NCBI GenBank assembly: GCA_030180135.1
Contig: CM058233.1
Coordinates: 104,883,994 to 104,947,993, forward strand
Direction of reading: 5' to 3'
DNA: 64,000 nucleotides
Source: Orychophragmus violaceus
Taxonomy: Eukaryota > Streptophyta > Magnoliopsida > Brassicales > Brassicaceae
Positions 34,003 to 44,687 of the stretch are shown here, piece by piece. A model generated the notes under the pieces. It did not search any database and had not been told where the DNA came from. It saw only the letters and a program-made list of their open reading frames with translations. A program made the position numbers and the translations under genes. Within the stretch, counting starts at the first letter, position 1. Each line of letters opens with the position of its first letter.

Positions 34003-35050
34003 CTAGATTTTGACCCGCACTTCTAAATGCGGGTATAATTTTCTTTACAAATTTTACTTTTTATTCATTTTGTTAATAGTAGTTTAGATTTTTAATTATG
34101 TAATCTAATTTTGATTATAATTGTTTAACCAACATTATAAACAGTGAGTTATCAATTTAATTTTTTTTAAATGAATTATGTGTTATTTGGAGGAGATATA
34201 TCGTAAGGATTAAGAGATTAAAATAACGATTTCACATTATATATTTTAATCTGTGTTGTATCGTAAGATCATAGTTTGGAAAATATATATATGTGAAAAC
34301 AACTATTGTAAAAGTTATGTGGTATATGTTTAATTGTTATTTTATTTATCTAAAATATTATTTTATAAAATACATGTTGTAGTCGTATATATAATTTGCA
34401 AATTTGATGGAACTATCCGTTAAAAACTTCATTCAAACATAAAACATAATTTGACGCTTCAAATATTTGAATAATATAAGTATGAAATCATTTTAATATT
34501 TTATTAATTTTAAAATATATCAACTGAAATTATTTATTATATGCGAATTTTTTTTTAGAAAATTTATAATCGAGATTGGCTAATTAATTTTTCAACCCGT
34601 TTAATTAATTAAATATTTTCCAGTTTGATGGAAAAACCTGCTAAAAAGTACAATCGTAAAAACATCAATCGTAATATGTGTATATATATATTTGAAACAA
34701 AATAAAGAGATATTAAAATATATTATAAATATATTTTGAATTAAATCATAAATTAGAGAATCTTAATTTATATATAATAGTTGATGTATAAATTATTAAT
34801 TATATTTATCAATTAATTTGTTTTGATTTTAATTAATTAGGAAAGTGGGACCTATTAGATTTTGGTTGTTTGGTTACATGTTTAATAATTGTCTTGTTTG
34901 GAAACATGGATTGTAGAGATAATAAATCAAATATAAATTGTTTTACAGTTTTACCCTTAATGAAAGTTACAAATCCTAATAATATCAAGGGCAAATTTCG
35001 GGAACAACATTTATGTACCATGGCAAACCTTCTTATTTTAATAGATTAGA
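34003..35050 (-). mobile_element. Non-autonomous Helitron
   Basis: Read on the minus strand it starts TCTAATCTATTAAAAT at 35050 and ends with a hairpin (ACCCGCATTTAGAAGTGCGGGT), a short spacer and CTAG at 34003, between host A and T. The 1048-bp element has no Rep/helicase. The same element is present in direct orientation at 62335-63447. The corresponding site downstream of the CDA gene at 54.7 kb (about 56070-56100) lacks it, which supports these ends. Confidence 0.93.
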
Positions 35051-35255
35051 TTAGTAACATTTTGATGGTTTTGAGTATAATATATATGCAAATTATAAGA
35101 AATATAATTACAAAATACTGATTTGTGAGTTCTGAGTTTTTAGTCACTATTTTCCTTACTCATTGATATAGATTCATTTAAAGGCATTTAGCGCTTTTGC
35201 ATAATAAAAATAAAAATCCATAACTCTATTAATTATTTAATTTTACACGAACTTA

Positions 35256-35770
35256 GACCATAAACAATGGAGGTTCTTAACCCCAGTTTCTTAACAAAAA
35301 ATGATATAATATTATGTGGGTTCCACAACACAGTTAAGATACAGGTTTTTAAAATCCTTAGAGCATGGCCATTGAGGTATCTTAAGGCCCGGGTTCTTAA
35401 CTATTCACGTGGGTCCCACGTGAATAGTTAAGAACCCGGGTCCTAAAAATCCTTATTTAAGAACCGGTTCTTACACTGTTCATGACACGTGGCGGCTTAT
35501 CATTCGTCTAATTTTTTTTTTCGAATTTTTTTTTTTTTTACACTTTTCCCAAAAAAAAAAAAAAATTTTTTTTTTTAAGAACCCCAATAGGGGGTTCATT
35601 GATGGTCATGCTCTTATACAAGGACCGATCCTTACACTGTTCACGCCACATGGCGTGTAACGATCGGTCCTTTTTTTAATTTTTTTTTTTTTTTTTAGGA
35701 TCCAAAAAAAAAAGTATTAATTTTTTTTTTTTTTTTAAAACCCCACTGGGTTACACCATTGGAGATGCTC
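35256..35770. mobile_element. Tourist-like MITE interrupted by a second MITE
   Basis: The outer element runs from GACCATAAACAATGG to CCATTGGAGATGCTC with TTA on both sides (35253-35255 and 35771-35773). It is split by the element at 35361-35613. Confidence 0.85.
35361..35613. mobile_element. Tourist-like MITE nested in another
   Basis: Ends are GAGCATGGCCATTGAG and GATGGTCATGCTC, with TTA duplications at 35358-35360 and 35614-35616. It contains a perfect 53-nt palindrome at 35388-35440 (26-nt arms around one T). Confidence 0.9.
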
Positions 35771-36473
35771 TTAGACCGGAAAATCGGATACTCTTAAGTT
35801 ATAGAACAAAGTAGATACTAAAACCAGATATGCATGTTAAGACGATAATGCATTTCACACGACAATAATTATAATTATTTTATTATCCTTCAATTAGTAG
35901 CCAAGACAAATGTAGCCCTACTGGGTTATAACATTCCCTTACATTTTTTTTTGGGTATCATCATCTTATAAAATATGCAACAAATTTCCAAATATTACGA
36001 ATTATATATTTTTGTTTTGTTTAGGTAAGCGTTTCTCACATTAATTTTCCAAATGGAAGACCCTGAAATCAAAGAGGGGGGCTATAGTCTCTAGAATCAT
36101 TCTCGCCGTCTGCTCTTGACGCACCTCTGGAAAGTATGGAAAAGATTTCATGAACGCTTCTATTGGATTGCAACCAGATTCTGGTATTTGCTTCTCCACC
36201 AGTACAGTATCGAACTTTGTGTGTCTTTTTATCACGAAATCAACCAAAGCCGCTTGTACTGGCCCTAAACCTTTAAATTCGGGCCCCACACTAGGGCTAT
36301 ATGGATACGGACGTGATTCCATGTACCATCCTCTGTACACTTTATTATTGCTATCCTTCAGGGAAACTCCCTACGGACACCTGCTGTACGGCGCATACGA
36401 TTTTTTGGCCGCCGCTAGAGCCCTTTGCACACCAAACGATCTTTGGGGATGTCGGGACACAAGGGGGTGAGTT

Positions 36474-36474
<1 letters not shown>

Positions 36475-36505
<31 letters not shown>
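36475..36505 (+). repeat. Run of 31 G's
   Basis: An uninterrupted poly-G/poly-C tract lies within the CDA pseudogene body. It replaces a segment present in the intact paralogues. Its length may also be affected by sequencing. Confidence 0.9.
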
Positions 36506-36506
<1 letters not shown>

Positions 36507-36857
36507 GGATCTCAATGATAGGATTGCCCATTTCATGAAGCAACTGACAGCACTGTTCGCACGGCGCCTCGAAGATGGAATCCTTAGCGGAGACGGCTAA
36601 GTGAGAGATGAGGTCTCGCTCAGAGAGTCAGAGTGGAGCGCGAGGTTGGCGACGAGGAATTTGACGGCGTGGATGGAGTGGTGAAGAGGAAGACCTGGAA
36701 GTTCGACATTGATTCCTAAGTAGACCTTACCCGAAAGTATGCGTCCGATTGCTCCGACGTTATTTCCGGAGATTGGAGCCATACTGAGAGACTCCTTCAG
36801 GTCAAGCAACGAAAATAGATCCATCGGGTTGTTGTAGGGTCGAGTGAGAAAGAAGCT

Positions 36858-38327
36858 CGAGGAGATCTGAAGGATGGAGCAAATAATATGAAGGGTGAAT
36901 TTAATGGGTTGAGATTTCTGATTTTGAAAGAGAATAGTTATTTATATTATGTCCATTGTTTTGCTTATCAGCTTCAGTTCGTTGTCGTGGCAGTTGCTAA
37001 AAAACATTTTGAAATTGAGGATTTATTTGGCATGATCAATGTTATGTTAAATGTGGTTGGAGCTTCTTGCAAAAGAAAAGATGTAGTTCGAGAAGACCAT
37101 CAGAAGAAAATCGAAGAAGGAATCCGTAAAGGTGAAATTAAAACAGGAAAATGATTGAATCAAGAGCTTTCAATTCAAAAACCTGGTAAAATTCGTTGGG
37201 GTTCTCACTATAAAACCTTATTACGGTTGGTTAGTTTATTTTCTTCTATCACTAAAGTGCTTGAGTATGTTGAAAGTGATGGGAGTGATAGTATCAAAAG
37301 ACTCCAAGCTAGTGGTCTTCTCAAATACTTTCACACATTTGACTTTGTGTTTTACTTACAACTGATATTGCTTCTTTTAGGACTCACGAATAATCTCTCC
37401 AAGTGTCTGCAAAGAAAAGATCAAGACATTTTGAATGCAATGTCTTTGGTGAAATCCACCAAGCAGCAACTGTGTAAGGTTAAGGACATTGGATGGGATT
37501 CTCTTTTTGATAAAGTATCATCCTTTTGTGAGAATAATAAAACTGAGTTGCTCATTATGGAAGAAGAATTTGCCGATCCACAGAAGCCAAGAAAGAAAAG
37601 CAACATAACAAACTTGCATCATTATTAGGTGGAATGCTTTTTTATGCAGTATTGGATATGCAAATTCAAGAGTTTAATGAGCATTTTGATGAGGTAAATA
37701 CTGAATTACTTGGATGCATTGTGTCTTTGAGTCCTTCTGATTCATTCCGCGAGTTTGATCACTCAAAACTTCTAAGGTTGTCTGAGTTTTATCCAGAAGA
37801 TTTTAGTCCGATGGAACGGATATCTCTTGAGCATCAACTTGGTATTTACATTGATAACCTCCGAGATGATAAAAGATTTGCTAATTTGAAGAATCTTGGA
37901 AATCTTGCATGTGTGTGATGATGGAGATAGAAACATCTTTCACATCATTTGGTTTATCGACTTTTGAAGTTTGTGTTAACTTTACCTGTAATCACCGCCA
38001 TTGTGGAAAGATGCTTCTCTGCAATGAAGATTGTGAAGACTACCTTACAGAATCGAATGAGTGACCAGTTTTTAAACAATTGTCTAATTTGTTTAATCGA
38101 GAAGGAACATTTTGATAAGGTAACAAATGAAATAGTGATAAAGAGGTTCCAAACTATGGAAGATCGGAGAGTAATTTTGTAGGAATTTAAGTTTTTTGTT
38201 ATAACTCTTTTTATGTTTTTTATATTCTTTTGGATTTTTTTTGGTTCCTATATTTTTATAAATTAATTTATTAATTAAAATAAAAATTATGTGTCACATG
38301 CTAAATGAGTTTCTGCATCCGCCACTG
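36858..38327 (+). mobile_element. 5'-truncated hAT element with ZMYM1-like transposase remains
   Basis: Reading frames from 36870 to 38182 encode, with stops and a frameshift, the central and C-terminal part of a TTF/ZMYM1-type hAT transposase (GANNMKGEFNGLR, YYVHCFAYQLQ, VVGASCKRKD, then IRWGSHYKTLLRLV and the dimerisation region VITAIVERCFSAMKIVKT). The right terminus TTTCTGCATCCGCCACTG ends at 38327, the reverse complement of a typical hAT end CAGTGGCGGATGCAGAAA. The left terminus and transposase N terminus are missing; the element joins CDA coding sequence directly at about 36858. Confidence 0.9.
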
Positions 38328-38560
38328 ATTACCTTTGTCTGATTTTTTTTGGATCGTGTTTTGGGGGTTTTTTTTTTTGAGAGATTGGAAATGAGTATGA
38401 AGTGAAGAAGTAAAGTCTTTGACTTATTTATAGGTGAAATGTGGTGCGTAGTATGCATTTATTGATTTGTACTTTGTAATTGGTGTTTCATTCACATACG
38501 TAAGCAACACTAGAAATAAAAAAAGGTGGTTGTGATTCTTAAGGTCCAATGTCGAGACGA

Positions 38561-39720
38561 CTCATGAACCATCATTTTTGAGAGCGAAGTTGTTAGGACT
38601 ATTTTTGTAGTTTAGTAGAAACTAGATAGTAATGTAATGAAAAGTGGCTATATATGGTTATATAGTCATAAGCCTTAATTAGTAACATTTTGATGATCTG
38701 AATTTAATAATTTATCGTAATACAAGTTCAAATGTCGGTGGATTGTATTGGCTACTAATGTCATTATGATCTTCCTGTCTATATACGAATCCGATATAGA
38801 ATACGTATAAATCTCCACTTAATATTTAGAATTCCAAGCTTAACTATTGATATTTGGAAAAGTATTAATTCTCATATCTGTCTGTGATGCGTCGTGTGCA
38901 TATTGAGCTTAATTAAATGGTGTGTTACCTCGTACGTAAACAATCACATGCACAGTTACAATATGTAAACGAGATTGTCATACACTCGCAAGACTCATGA
39001 AACCACATTTCAAATCACTTTTGCTCATTAAGTAGTTGGATTAACTTTAAAGTAGTTAATGTTACTCTACTAGTTTATACTTTATACTTTATACTAGAGA
39101 GTAGTGTGCTGAAGAGTGCACGTAAAAAAAAAATTATGTAATGGGATAAAATAAGATTATTTAATAGATTTATCTCTAAATTTTCCAATTACTTTATCCA
39201 TAAGATTATACAAACTTTTTCTCCAAGTTACTTAACTAAGACTATTAATTAAAATAATTCTAACTGCTTTAAAGCAAAGTTTTTAAAATAGTTAGAATTA
39301 CTTTAATCAATAGTCTTAGTAAATTAATCACATGTGCATTGTATGAATAGTTAAATATATAGATAGGAAAAAACTGGGAAATTTATTCTTAAAATACAAA
39401 TTAATCTACTATCAAAACCCATGCATGATGATTCATGGACAATCTTTTAAGGCAAATGTAAATAATATTAAATGTTAGTCTTTTGTAGAAATTAAGTAGA
39501 TGTGGTGAAGATAAACGAGTAGTATAACATCGCTCAATAGTCTTAGCCCTAAACAATTTTCATTGTAATGGTTTTGCTAAATGATAAAAAAAAAATTTAA
39601 AATTTCAAAGACTACTTTCAAATGTTAGCAAATTCTATTCCACCTACCGGTTACAAGAAAAATAATGTGATAATCAAAGTCAGCTGACCTAATACAAATA
39701 ATAACCAAAACAAATGTAGT
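38561..39720 (-). repeat. Inverted CDA-unit upstream flank
   Basis: This matches in reverse the sequence upstream of the two plus-strand CDA genes, including the landmark TATAAAGTATAAACTAGTAG (reverse near 39070-39095). Around 39130-39230 it contains a Copia LTR remnant like those at 57795-57905 and 61280-61390. Confidence 0.85.
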
Positions 39721-39729
39721 TTTTTTTTT

Positions 39730-40190
39730 AACTTTAATGCAAATGTAGTTAATATCTAATCTATTAAAATATATGTTCATATTTGAAATTGACATTCTCA
39801 TACGTGTTATTTACAATATATGTCGTTAGCCATTAAAATTTTATTAATAATAAAAATGACAAATCTATTTATAATTAATTATTCATAATATTTTTATCAT
39901 AATCAAATTTTATAATTTTAATTTTTTTAAAAATATAATTAATTAATTCATAAAATACGAGTTCAATGTCGGTAGGTTGTCGTTACGTCTATATACGAAT
40001 CCGATATAAAAAATTTCTTTGAGTTCTTGGGGAAAAGGTAGAATGGTAGCAAGTCCATGATATATATACACAATTAATTCTACAGGCTTTTGAAATTGCT
40101 AGCTTAACTATTTATATGTGATAGTATCATATTTTATAGGTTTATAGTATCATAATTTACATAGTTTTCATGCATTTTGCATTCATACTT
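39730..40190. other. AT-rich sequence with a Helitron-like 5' end
   Basis: TCTAATCTATTAAAATATATG near 39755 resembles the Helitron 5' end seen at 62335. No matching 3' end was found. Confidence 0.35.
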
Positions 40191-41480
40191 AAGCATATTA
40201 TTAGGAATTTATGCCTTTAGAATTTAGTGTGTTTATGATTAGAGTTTGCATTATTTGTCCTTTCTTAAATCATTTTTAGGAGATTTTGGAGGAGTTCTTG
40301 ATGAATGAAGAGAGTCTTGGATCATAAAGAGTGCTTGGAATCAAGAAAATATGGTTTTAAGGAAAAAGAGCCAGTACCTAACCACAATACTGACTAAACT
40401 GGGTCCATATCCATGAGCTAAATTTGGCGAGAGAGAAATACCTACTCACAATACCGACCAAACCGAGTCCATATCCATGAGCTAAATTTGGCCAGAGAGA
40501 AATACCTACTCACAATACCAACCAAACCGGGTCCATATCCGACGCTTCTATTTACCATTTTGCCATTACGAACCCTTTGCATATAAATGTGTTTTGGACC
40601 TAATTTTAAAGGATGATCTTCTTCCTTATGTTCTTCTTTTACCCCCTTTGAATCAAAAACAATTTGTAAACTTTTATTTTGAGTTTTAATTAAGTACTTA
40701 GTTATCTATTTAATCTTTCATCTCTAATCATGTTTTTTCACTTGATCTTTATAGATTTAGTTGAGAAAATAGTGATTAGTGAGTAGTCACTTTGGGTCCT
40801 TGAGATGAGATGAGATAGATTAAGACTTGATTAGGGATGATCTAAGGTGTTTAGGGCTTTATGTATGTTAATCCTTCCCTATTAGGTTGTTCTCTATGCT
40901 ATATTTTCAAGAAATTGTTGATTTAGATAATAAGCATTTTCATGCCCACAAGGTGTTTGATGAAATGCCTGATAGAACCTAATTAGAGATTTTGCATGCT
41001 TAGCCAATGAAAATTGATGTCTAAGATGTTTAATAGTCAAATGAACTTGTTTTGCATGCTTAATTGATTCTTGATCACAACTGATAGATTGATCTTGATT
41101 AAGAGTTGATTAAAGGAATCTTTGCTTAGAGATAAGATTGATTTAATGTTTTGAGTTCTAGACTAAGGATTAAAGCTTGCTTGAGTGGTTAATGATTGAG
41201 ATTGAATGCTTGCTTTCTTGTAATTTGATATTGATAAATGATTATTGCTTGATTAGCATAGAGTTAGTTGCATGAGAGTGTAATTAGCTACTTGTATGAT
41301 CATTGAACCTTTCTTATTTGCTTGTTTGATTGATTTGCACCTAGTTAAGATCATCCCTTGATAGCTTTAATTCATTGACCTCATCTTTAGGACTCTCTTT
41401 ATCTTATTGTCTTATTGCTATTATCTTCTTTGTTTGCTTTTGCTTCCTAATCACCTAGATTGCTTCTTTACAATCTCTTT
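40190..41480. mobile_element. Probable decayed LTR-retrotransposon non-coding sequence
   Basis: Low-complexity T-rich text with 63-bp tandem repeats (about 40375-40545; shared core accaaaccgggtccatatcc, about 2.6 copies) resembles LTR or untranslated parts of gypsy-type elements. A short PPR-like coding scrap lies at about 40930-40985. The ends are not defined. Confidence 0.4.
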
Positions 41481-41491
41481 TAATTGGCTTA

Positions 41492-41777
41492 GAGCACTTC
41501 CATCGGCAAAATACTCTACCAGAGGTTCTTAACAATTGAATATTAATATATTTAGTTTAATTTAATTAAATAATTAAATTTTTGTTTTAAACAACAACTC
41601 AACCAATTAAAGAACAACATCTGTCAAATGAGTTTCTAAGTAAGAACCTGTGAGTTCTTAAAAGAGAACCTTGGTTTCTTAATAAGAACCTCAATCCTCT
41701 CTCTCTCCTACTTTAACTATGTTTTATTAAATTTAAAGACTTAGATACCCTATAAGATTTCTTTGTTGGAGATGCTC
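41492..41777. mobile_element. Tourist-like MITE
   Basis: Ends GAGCACTTCCATCGG and TTGGAGATGCTC, with TTA on both sides (41489-41491 and 41778-41780). Confidence 0.88.
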
Positions 41778-41799
41778 TTAGATCATTCAGTTGTATTTA

Positions 41800-42632
41800 T
41801 TTTTGATGTTGCTAAACTTAACCCATTTGGATTGATAACCTCTTATGCTACAACAACATAGTATTTTGAGGGATTGATAATTCAAGATCCAAAAAATCAT
41901 ATTATCAATATGTAGAAAATATGTGATGTGTTGTGTGAATATTGAATGTCTCTTAAATGGAATTATTAATGGATTTAGAAATACACAATAGATTTTAATG
42001 ATTTTTAATATATTTCAATTAATTAATAACATAGATTTTAATGGAAAATTTTGTAGTTTTAAATCAATAATAAGTAAAAGAAAAACACTTACATATATGT
42101 CACCTCGAAGAGTTTAAGAGCTTCTTTCTTGTTTGGACAAATCGAGTCTATTGAATCTAACCTCGCAAATATAACATAGACAGAGAGGTAGTGGTGTTGA
42201 TGGAAGTAGCTTAGTCAATTACATTTAAAAGGGTGCATGGGAACACAGTTGAAACTATTTCTACTGACAATAGGAGGATCTACTGAAAAAAACGACCAAA
42301 ACACAGAAGCAAAATATACCATCGTGAGAGCCTTCAAACTTAGATCCTTCAAAATCTTCTTTTCATTTTCTATTTGCTGCTTGTCGAGAGTTTGGAAAAT
42401 CTCATCTTATAATCAAATAGGGATGATATTAAACTTCATCAGCAGCCATTTTAAGAGAATCAACATTATATCTACGGGAGCTCTTGTTATAAACTGTCCA
42501 TATTGTTTTGCAGCTTGGAAGTTGAACCTACTACCACATAAAAACCTGCAGAATATAATGCTTATAATGCAAAAAAGAAAGAATATAATGCTTAAGGATC
42601 AAAGAATGGAAATAAGATTGCGTTAATGAAAA
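41800..42632. other. Intergenic sequence, no gene assigned
   Basis: The first part continues retrotransposon-like text. A minus-strand stretch near 42110-42180 (ARLDSIDSICPNKKEALKLFE) followed by a GTGACA donor could be a lost exon, but no partner exon was found. Confidence 0.25.
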
Positions 42633-43637
42633 TTGGGAAGTTTTCTATCAAACTGTAACCGCTCTCGTAAAGGCGACGAAAGAGGCGATTCATTAACCAA
42701 CCAAACTCCTCACCGTTTGTTTTCTCCGGCCGGTGTTGGCTCCTCCGGCACCGGTCGGCCTTTCTCTGCGTTAGTCATACTTCTTTACTGTCCTTCTATT
42801 TTGTTCTACAGCTTTTTAGATTTACATATGAAAATTAGAGTTCTTCATCTTCTTGTCTTTCAATTCATATCAATGGTGAAATTGGGTTTGATGTTATCAT
42901 CTCTATATCCGATTCCTTTTTGGGCAACAATCATGTCCGATGTGATGACTGAAACTTCGTCATCATTACTATCCAACGATGAGAAAGGAGGTTTATGGTT
43001 CTCCCGATCTCAAAATCGGTTATGTATCCATGGTGTCTATGATCCTCTTCATGCGGTCCTTTTTCTCAGCAATTATGTCGACGTTACTTCGGCGACGGTT
43101 GTTGAGTGTTTGTCAAAATTGACATACGTTGTTAGTTTTGTGATTTTCTTCGAGCGTTGTTATTTGATGGCGTCTCGAACTTTGAAACAAATCTTATTGG
43201 ATTTGATGCGTAAACAAAGACCGGCACGAAAACCACCATGGAAGAGAAGACAATCTCGAGTGGAAGATGTAATCTCTTTGTTGTATGGCGATGTTCGTAT
43301 AATCGCTCAAAATTGGTCATCCCAACTTTTAGTTCTTGCGGTTGAATCAATATATTGGATTCTAAACCGAAGAATATCTATACCTCCAAATTGGGATAGG
43401 ATCTATGTAATACAACAAAGAGAACAAATAGTTCTAATGCGACGAAGATCTCAAGTTCGCAAGACAATTAACAGAGTTGATATTCTGTTAAGAATGAAGA
43501 CCTCTCAAGAAACAACATCTTCAGATTTTATTTTATTTGATATGTTGTTGCTTTCTCAATTTAGTTACGTCCTTTATTGTTTTTATAATTCTATGTATTG
43601 TTTATGTATTTGTGAATGTTCACATTATATTCTATAA
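42633..43637 (+). CDS. Hypothetical protein, 334 residues, unknown
   Basis: This is a long uninterrupted frame in otherwise gene-poor DNA. The N-terminal part is Ser/Gly-rich, the middle has several hydrophobic segments (for example LVILLYCPSILFYSFLDL), and the rest is basic with Arg/Lys clusters (KQRPARKPPWKRRQSRVED, MRRRSQVRKT). I recognise no domain. An A run of 11 near 43658 follows the stop, so it may be a retrocopied or LINE-derived transcript rather than a working gene. No introns or clear promoter were seen. It may equally be a chance frame. Confidence 0.3.
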   Translation: MGSFLSNCNRSRKGDERGDSLTNQTPHRLFSPAGVGSSGTGRPFSALVILLYCPSILFYSFLDLHMKIRVLHLLVFQFISMVKLGLMLSSLYPIPFWATIMSDVMTETSSSLLSNDEKGGLWFSRSQNRLCIHGVYDPLHAVLFLSNYVDVTSATVVECLSKLTYVVSFVIFFERCYLMASRTLKQILLDLMRKQRPARKPPWKRRQSRVEDVISLLYGDVRIIAQNWSSQLLVLAVESIYWILNRRISIPPNWDRIYVIQQREQIVLMRRRSQVRKTINRVDILLRMKTSQETTSSDFILFDMLLLSQFSYVLYCFYNSMYCLCICECSHYIL

Positions 43638-43669
43638 TAATATAACAAGATGTTAGAAAAAAAAAAAGA

Positions 43670-44034
43670 TTACTAAAGTATTCACAAGGAGATTTTCATG
43701 AGGTTCAATCGGTCTCCTTTGCATGAAATAACTTGTTATTCTAGGAATAGTTTCCTAAACCATTGTCAAAATAGTTAAATTAATCCAAACAGACTCATAT
43801 ACAAAGAAGTTAAATCTTATGTGGATTATGTGTTAATTCAACTCATTATGTAAATGGATTAGGCCAGTCCACAACCCATTATTTTAATGGTTTTAATGAT
43901 GAACCCATTTGATAATATTTTTATAATTCAAATAATTATTAATTGGATTCTATATATATTTTAGTAATTAAATTAGTTAGTGGTTACTCAATAAATAAAA
44001 TATAGTTTATTTTGTTTGAGATCTAACATCATAT
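43670..44034. other. Intergenic, nothing recognised
   Basis: AT-rich sequence without a supported gene or repeat. Confidence 0.3.
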
Positions 44035-44410
44035 TGTAAGTTTGACAAAAAAATACGATTTTGACAGAAAACATGATTTTATGATTTTTATGATCCGGCG
44101 GAAAAACATAATAAACTTAAAACATAGTTTTCAGTTTTAATAAGACAACACAATTTTTTTTAGTTTTGACAAAATATGATTTTAAGGTTTTTGTGGGTAT
44201 ATAATTTTAAGAGATAACATCTCTTTTGGGAAAGTTGAAAGTGAACTTTTTATTAAAATTTTTTTTTTTTTAAATTTGACAGAAAAATACGAGTTTACGA
44301 TTTTGGCTAAAAAAATATTTTGATAGAAAAATACATGTATGCAGTTTTGGCGAGAAAACATAATTTTATGATTTAGTGAAAAAACACGATTTTACCGATA
44401 AAATTTATTT
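44035..44410. repeat. Degenerate minisatellite upstream of the UPF0725 gene
   Basis: Loosely repeated units of about 25-45 bp of the type ttttgacagaaaaatacgat / ttttggcgagaaaacata occur about eight times. They lie 280-650 bp upstream of the UPF0725 start. Confidence 0.7.
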
Positions 44411-44575
44411 CTGTATTTTCTGGAAATTGAAGCCGAGCCAAACTAGTTTTTTATTTTTAATCAATTCCAACTCATTTATTCGGGTTAGTTTAAGTGCCTA
44501 GGCTAGTAAAACCCACAACCGTGAGAAAGAAACAGTTGCTACGTCCTTCAAATCTTTAAATCGGACTGTTTCATG

Positions 44576-44602
44576 GGTTAAATGGGCTGGGTTGGGCCCA
44601 TT
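44576..44602 (+). promoter_or_regulatory. Site II elements in the UPF0725 promoter
   Basis: AATGGGCTGGGTTGGGCCCA contains two TGGGC motifs, one palindromic (TGGGCCCA), about 90-110 bp upstream of the ATG. Such Site II elements bind TCP-type factors in many housekeeping plant promoters. Confidence 0.5.
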
Positions 44603-44687
44603 TCTATGTTTAGTCTCTATCCATCATCAAAACAGGCCCTGTTGGATACTTTTCTCAAAAGTTGTGTCAGGTTTTTGGCTCCCAGAT

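Larger units (their letters stand above)
36041..38560 (-). pseudogene. Cytidine deaminase-like pseudogene, split by a hAT element
   Basis: The minus strand carries the CDA promoter and leader (about 38560-38328, matching those of the two intact genes), then a hAT insertion, then the coding body (about 36857-36041). The body retains DLFSLLDLKESL, the HSIHAV motif and the C-terminal domain (GWYMES, GPVQAALVDFVIK, VLVEKQIPESG). It is broken in several ways: first codons lost at the hAT junction, a run of 31 C's replacing roughly 110 bp in the middle, and a Ser codon changed to TAG at 36371-36373. The gene is dead. Confidence 0.93.

Noticed and set aside
34833..35021. 62-codon frame present in both Helitron copies
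   Set aside because: Conserved only because the two elements are copies; too short and not like Rep, helicase or RPA.
40375..40545. CRISPR-like array
   Set aside because: Direct repeats lack unique spacers, and this is a plant nuclear genome; simple tandem repeat.
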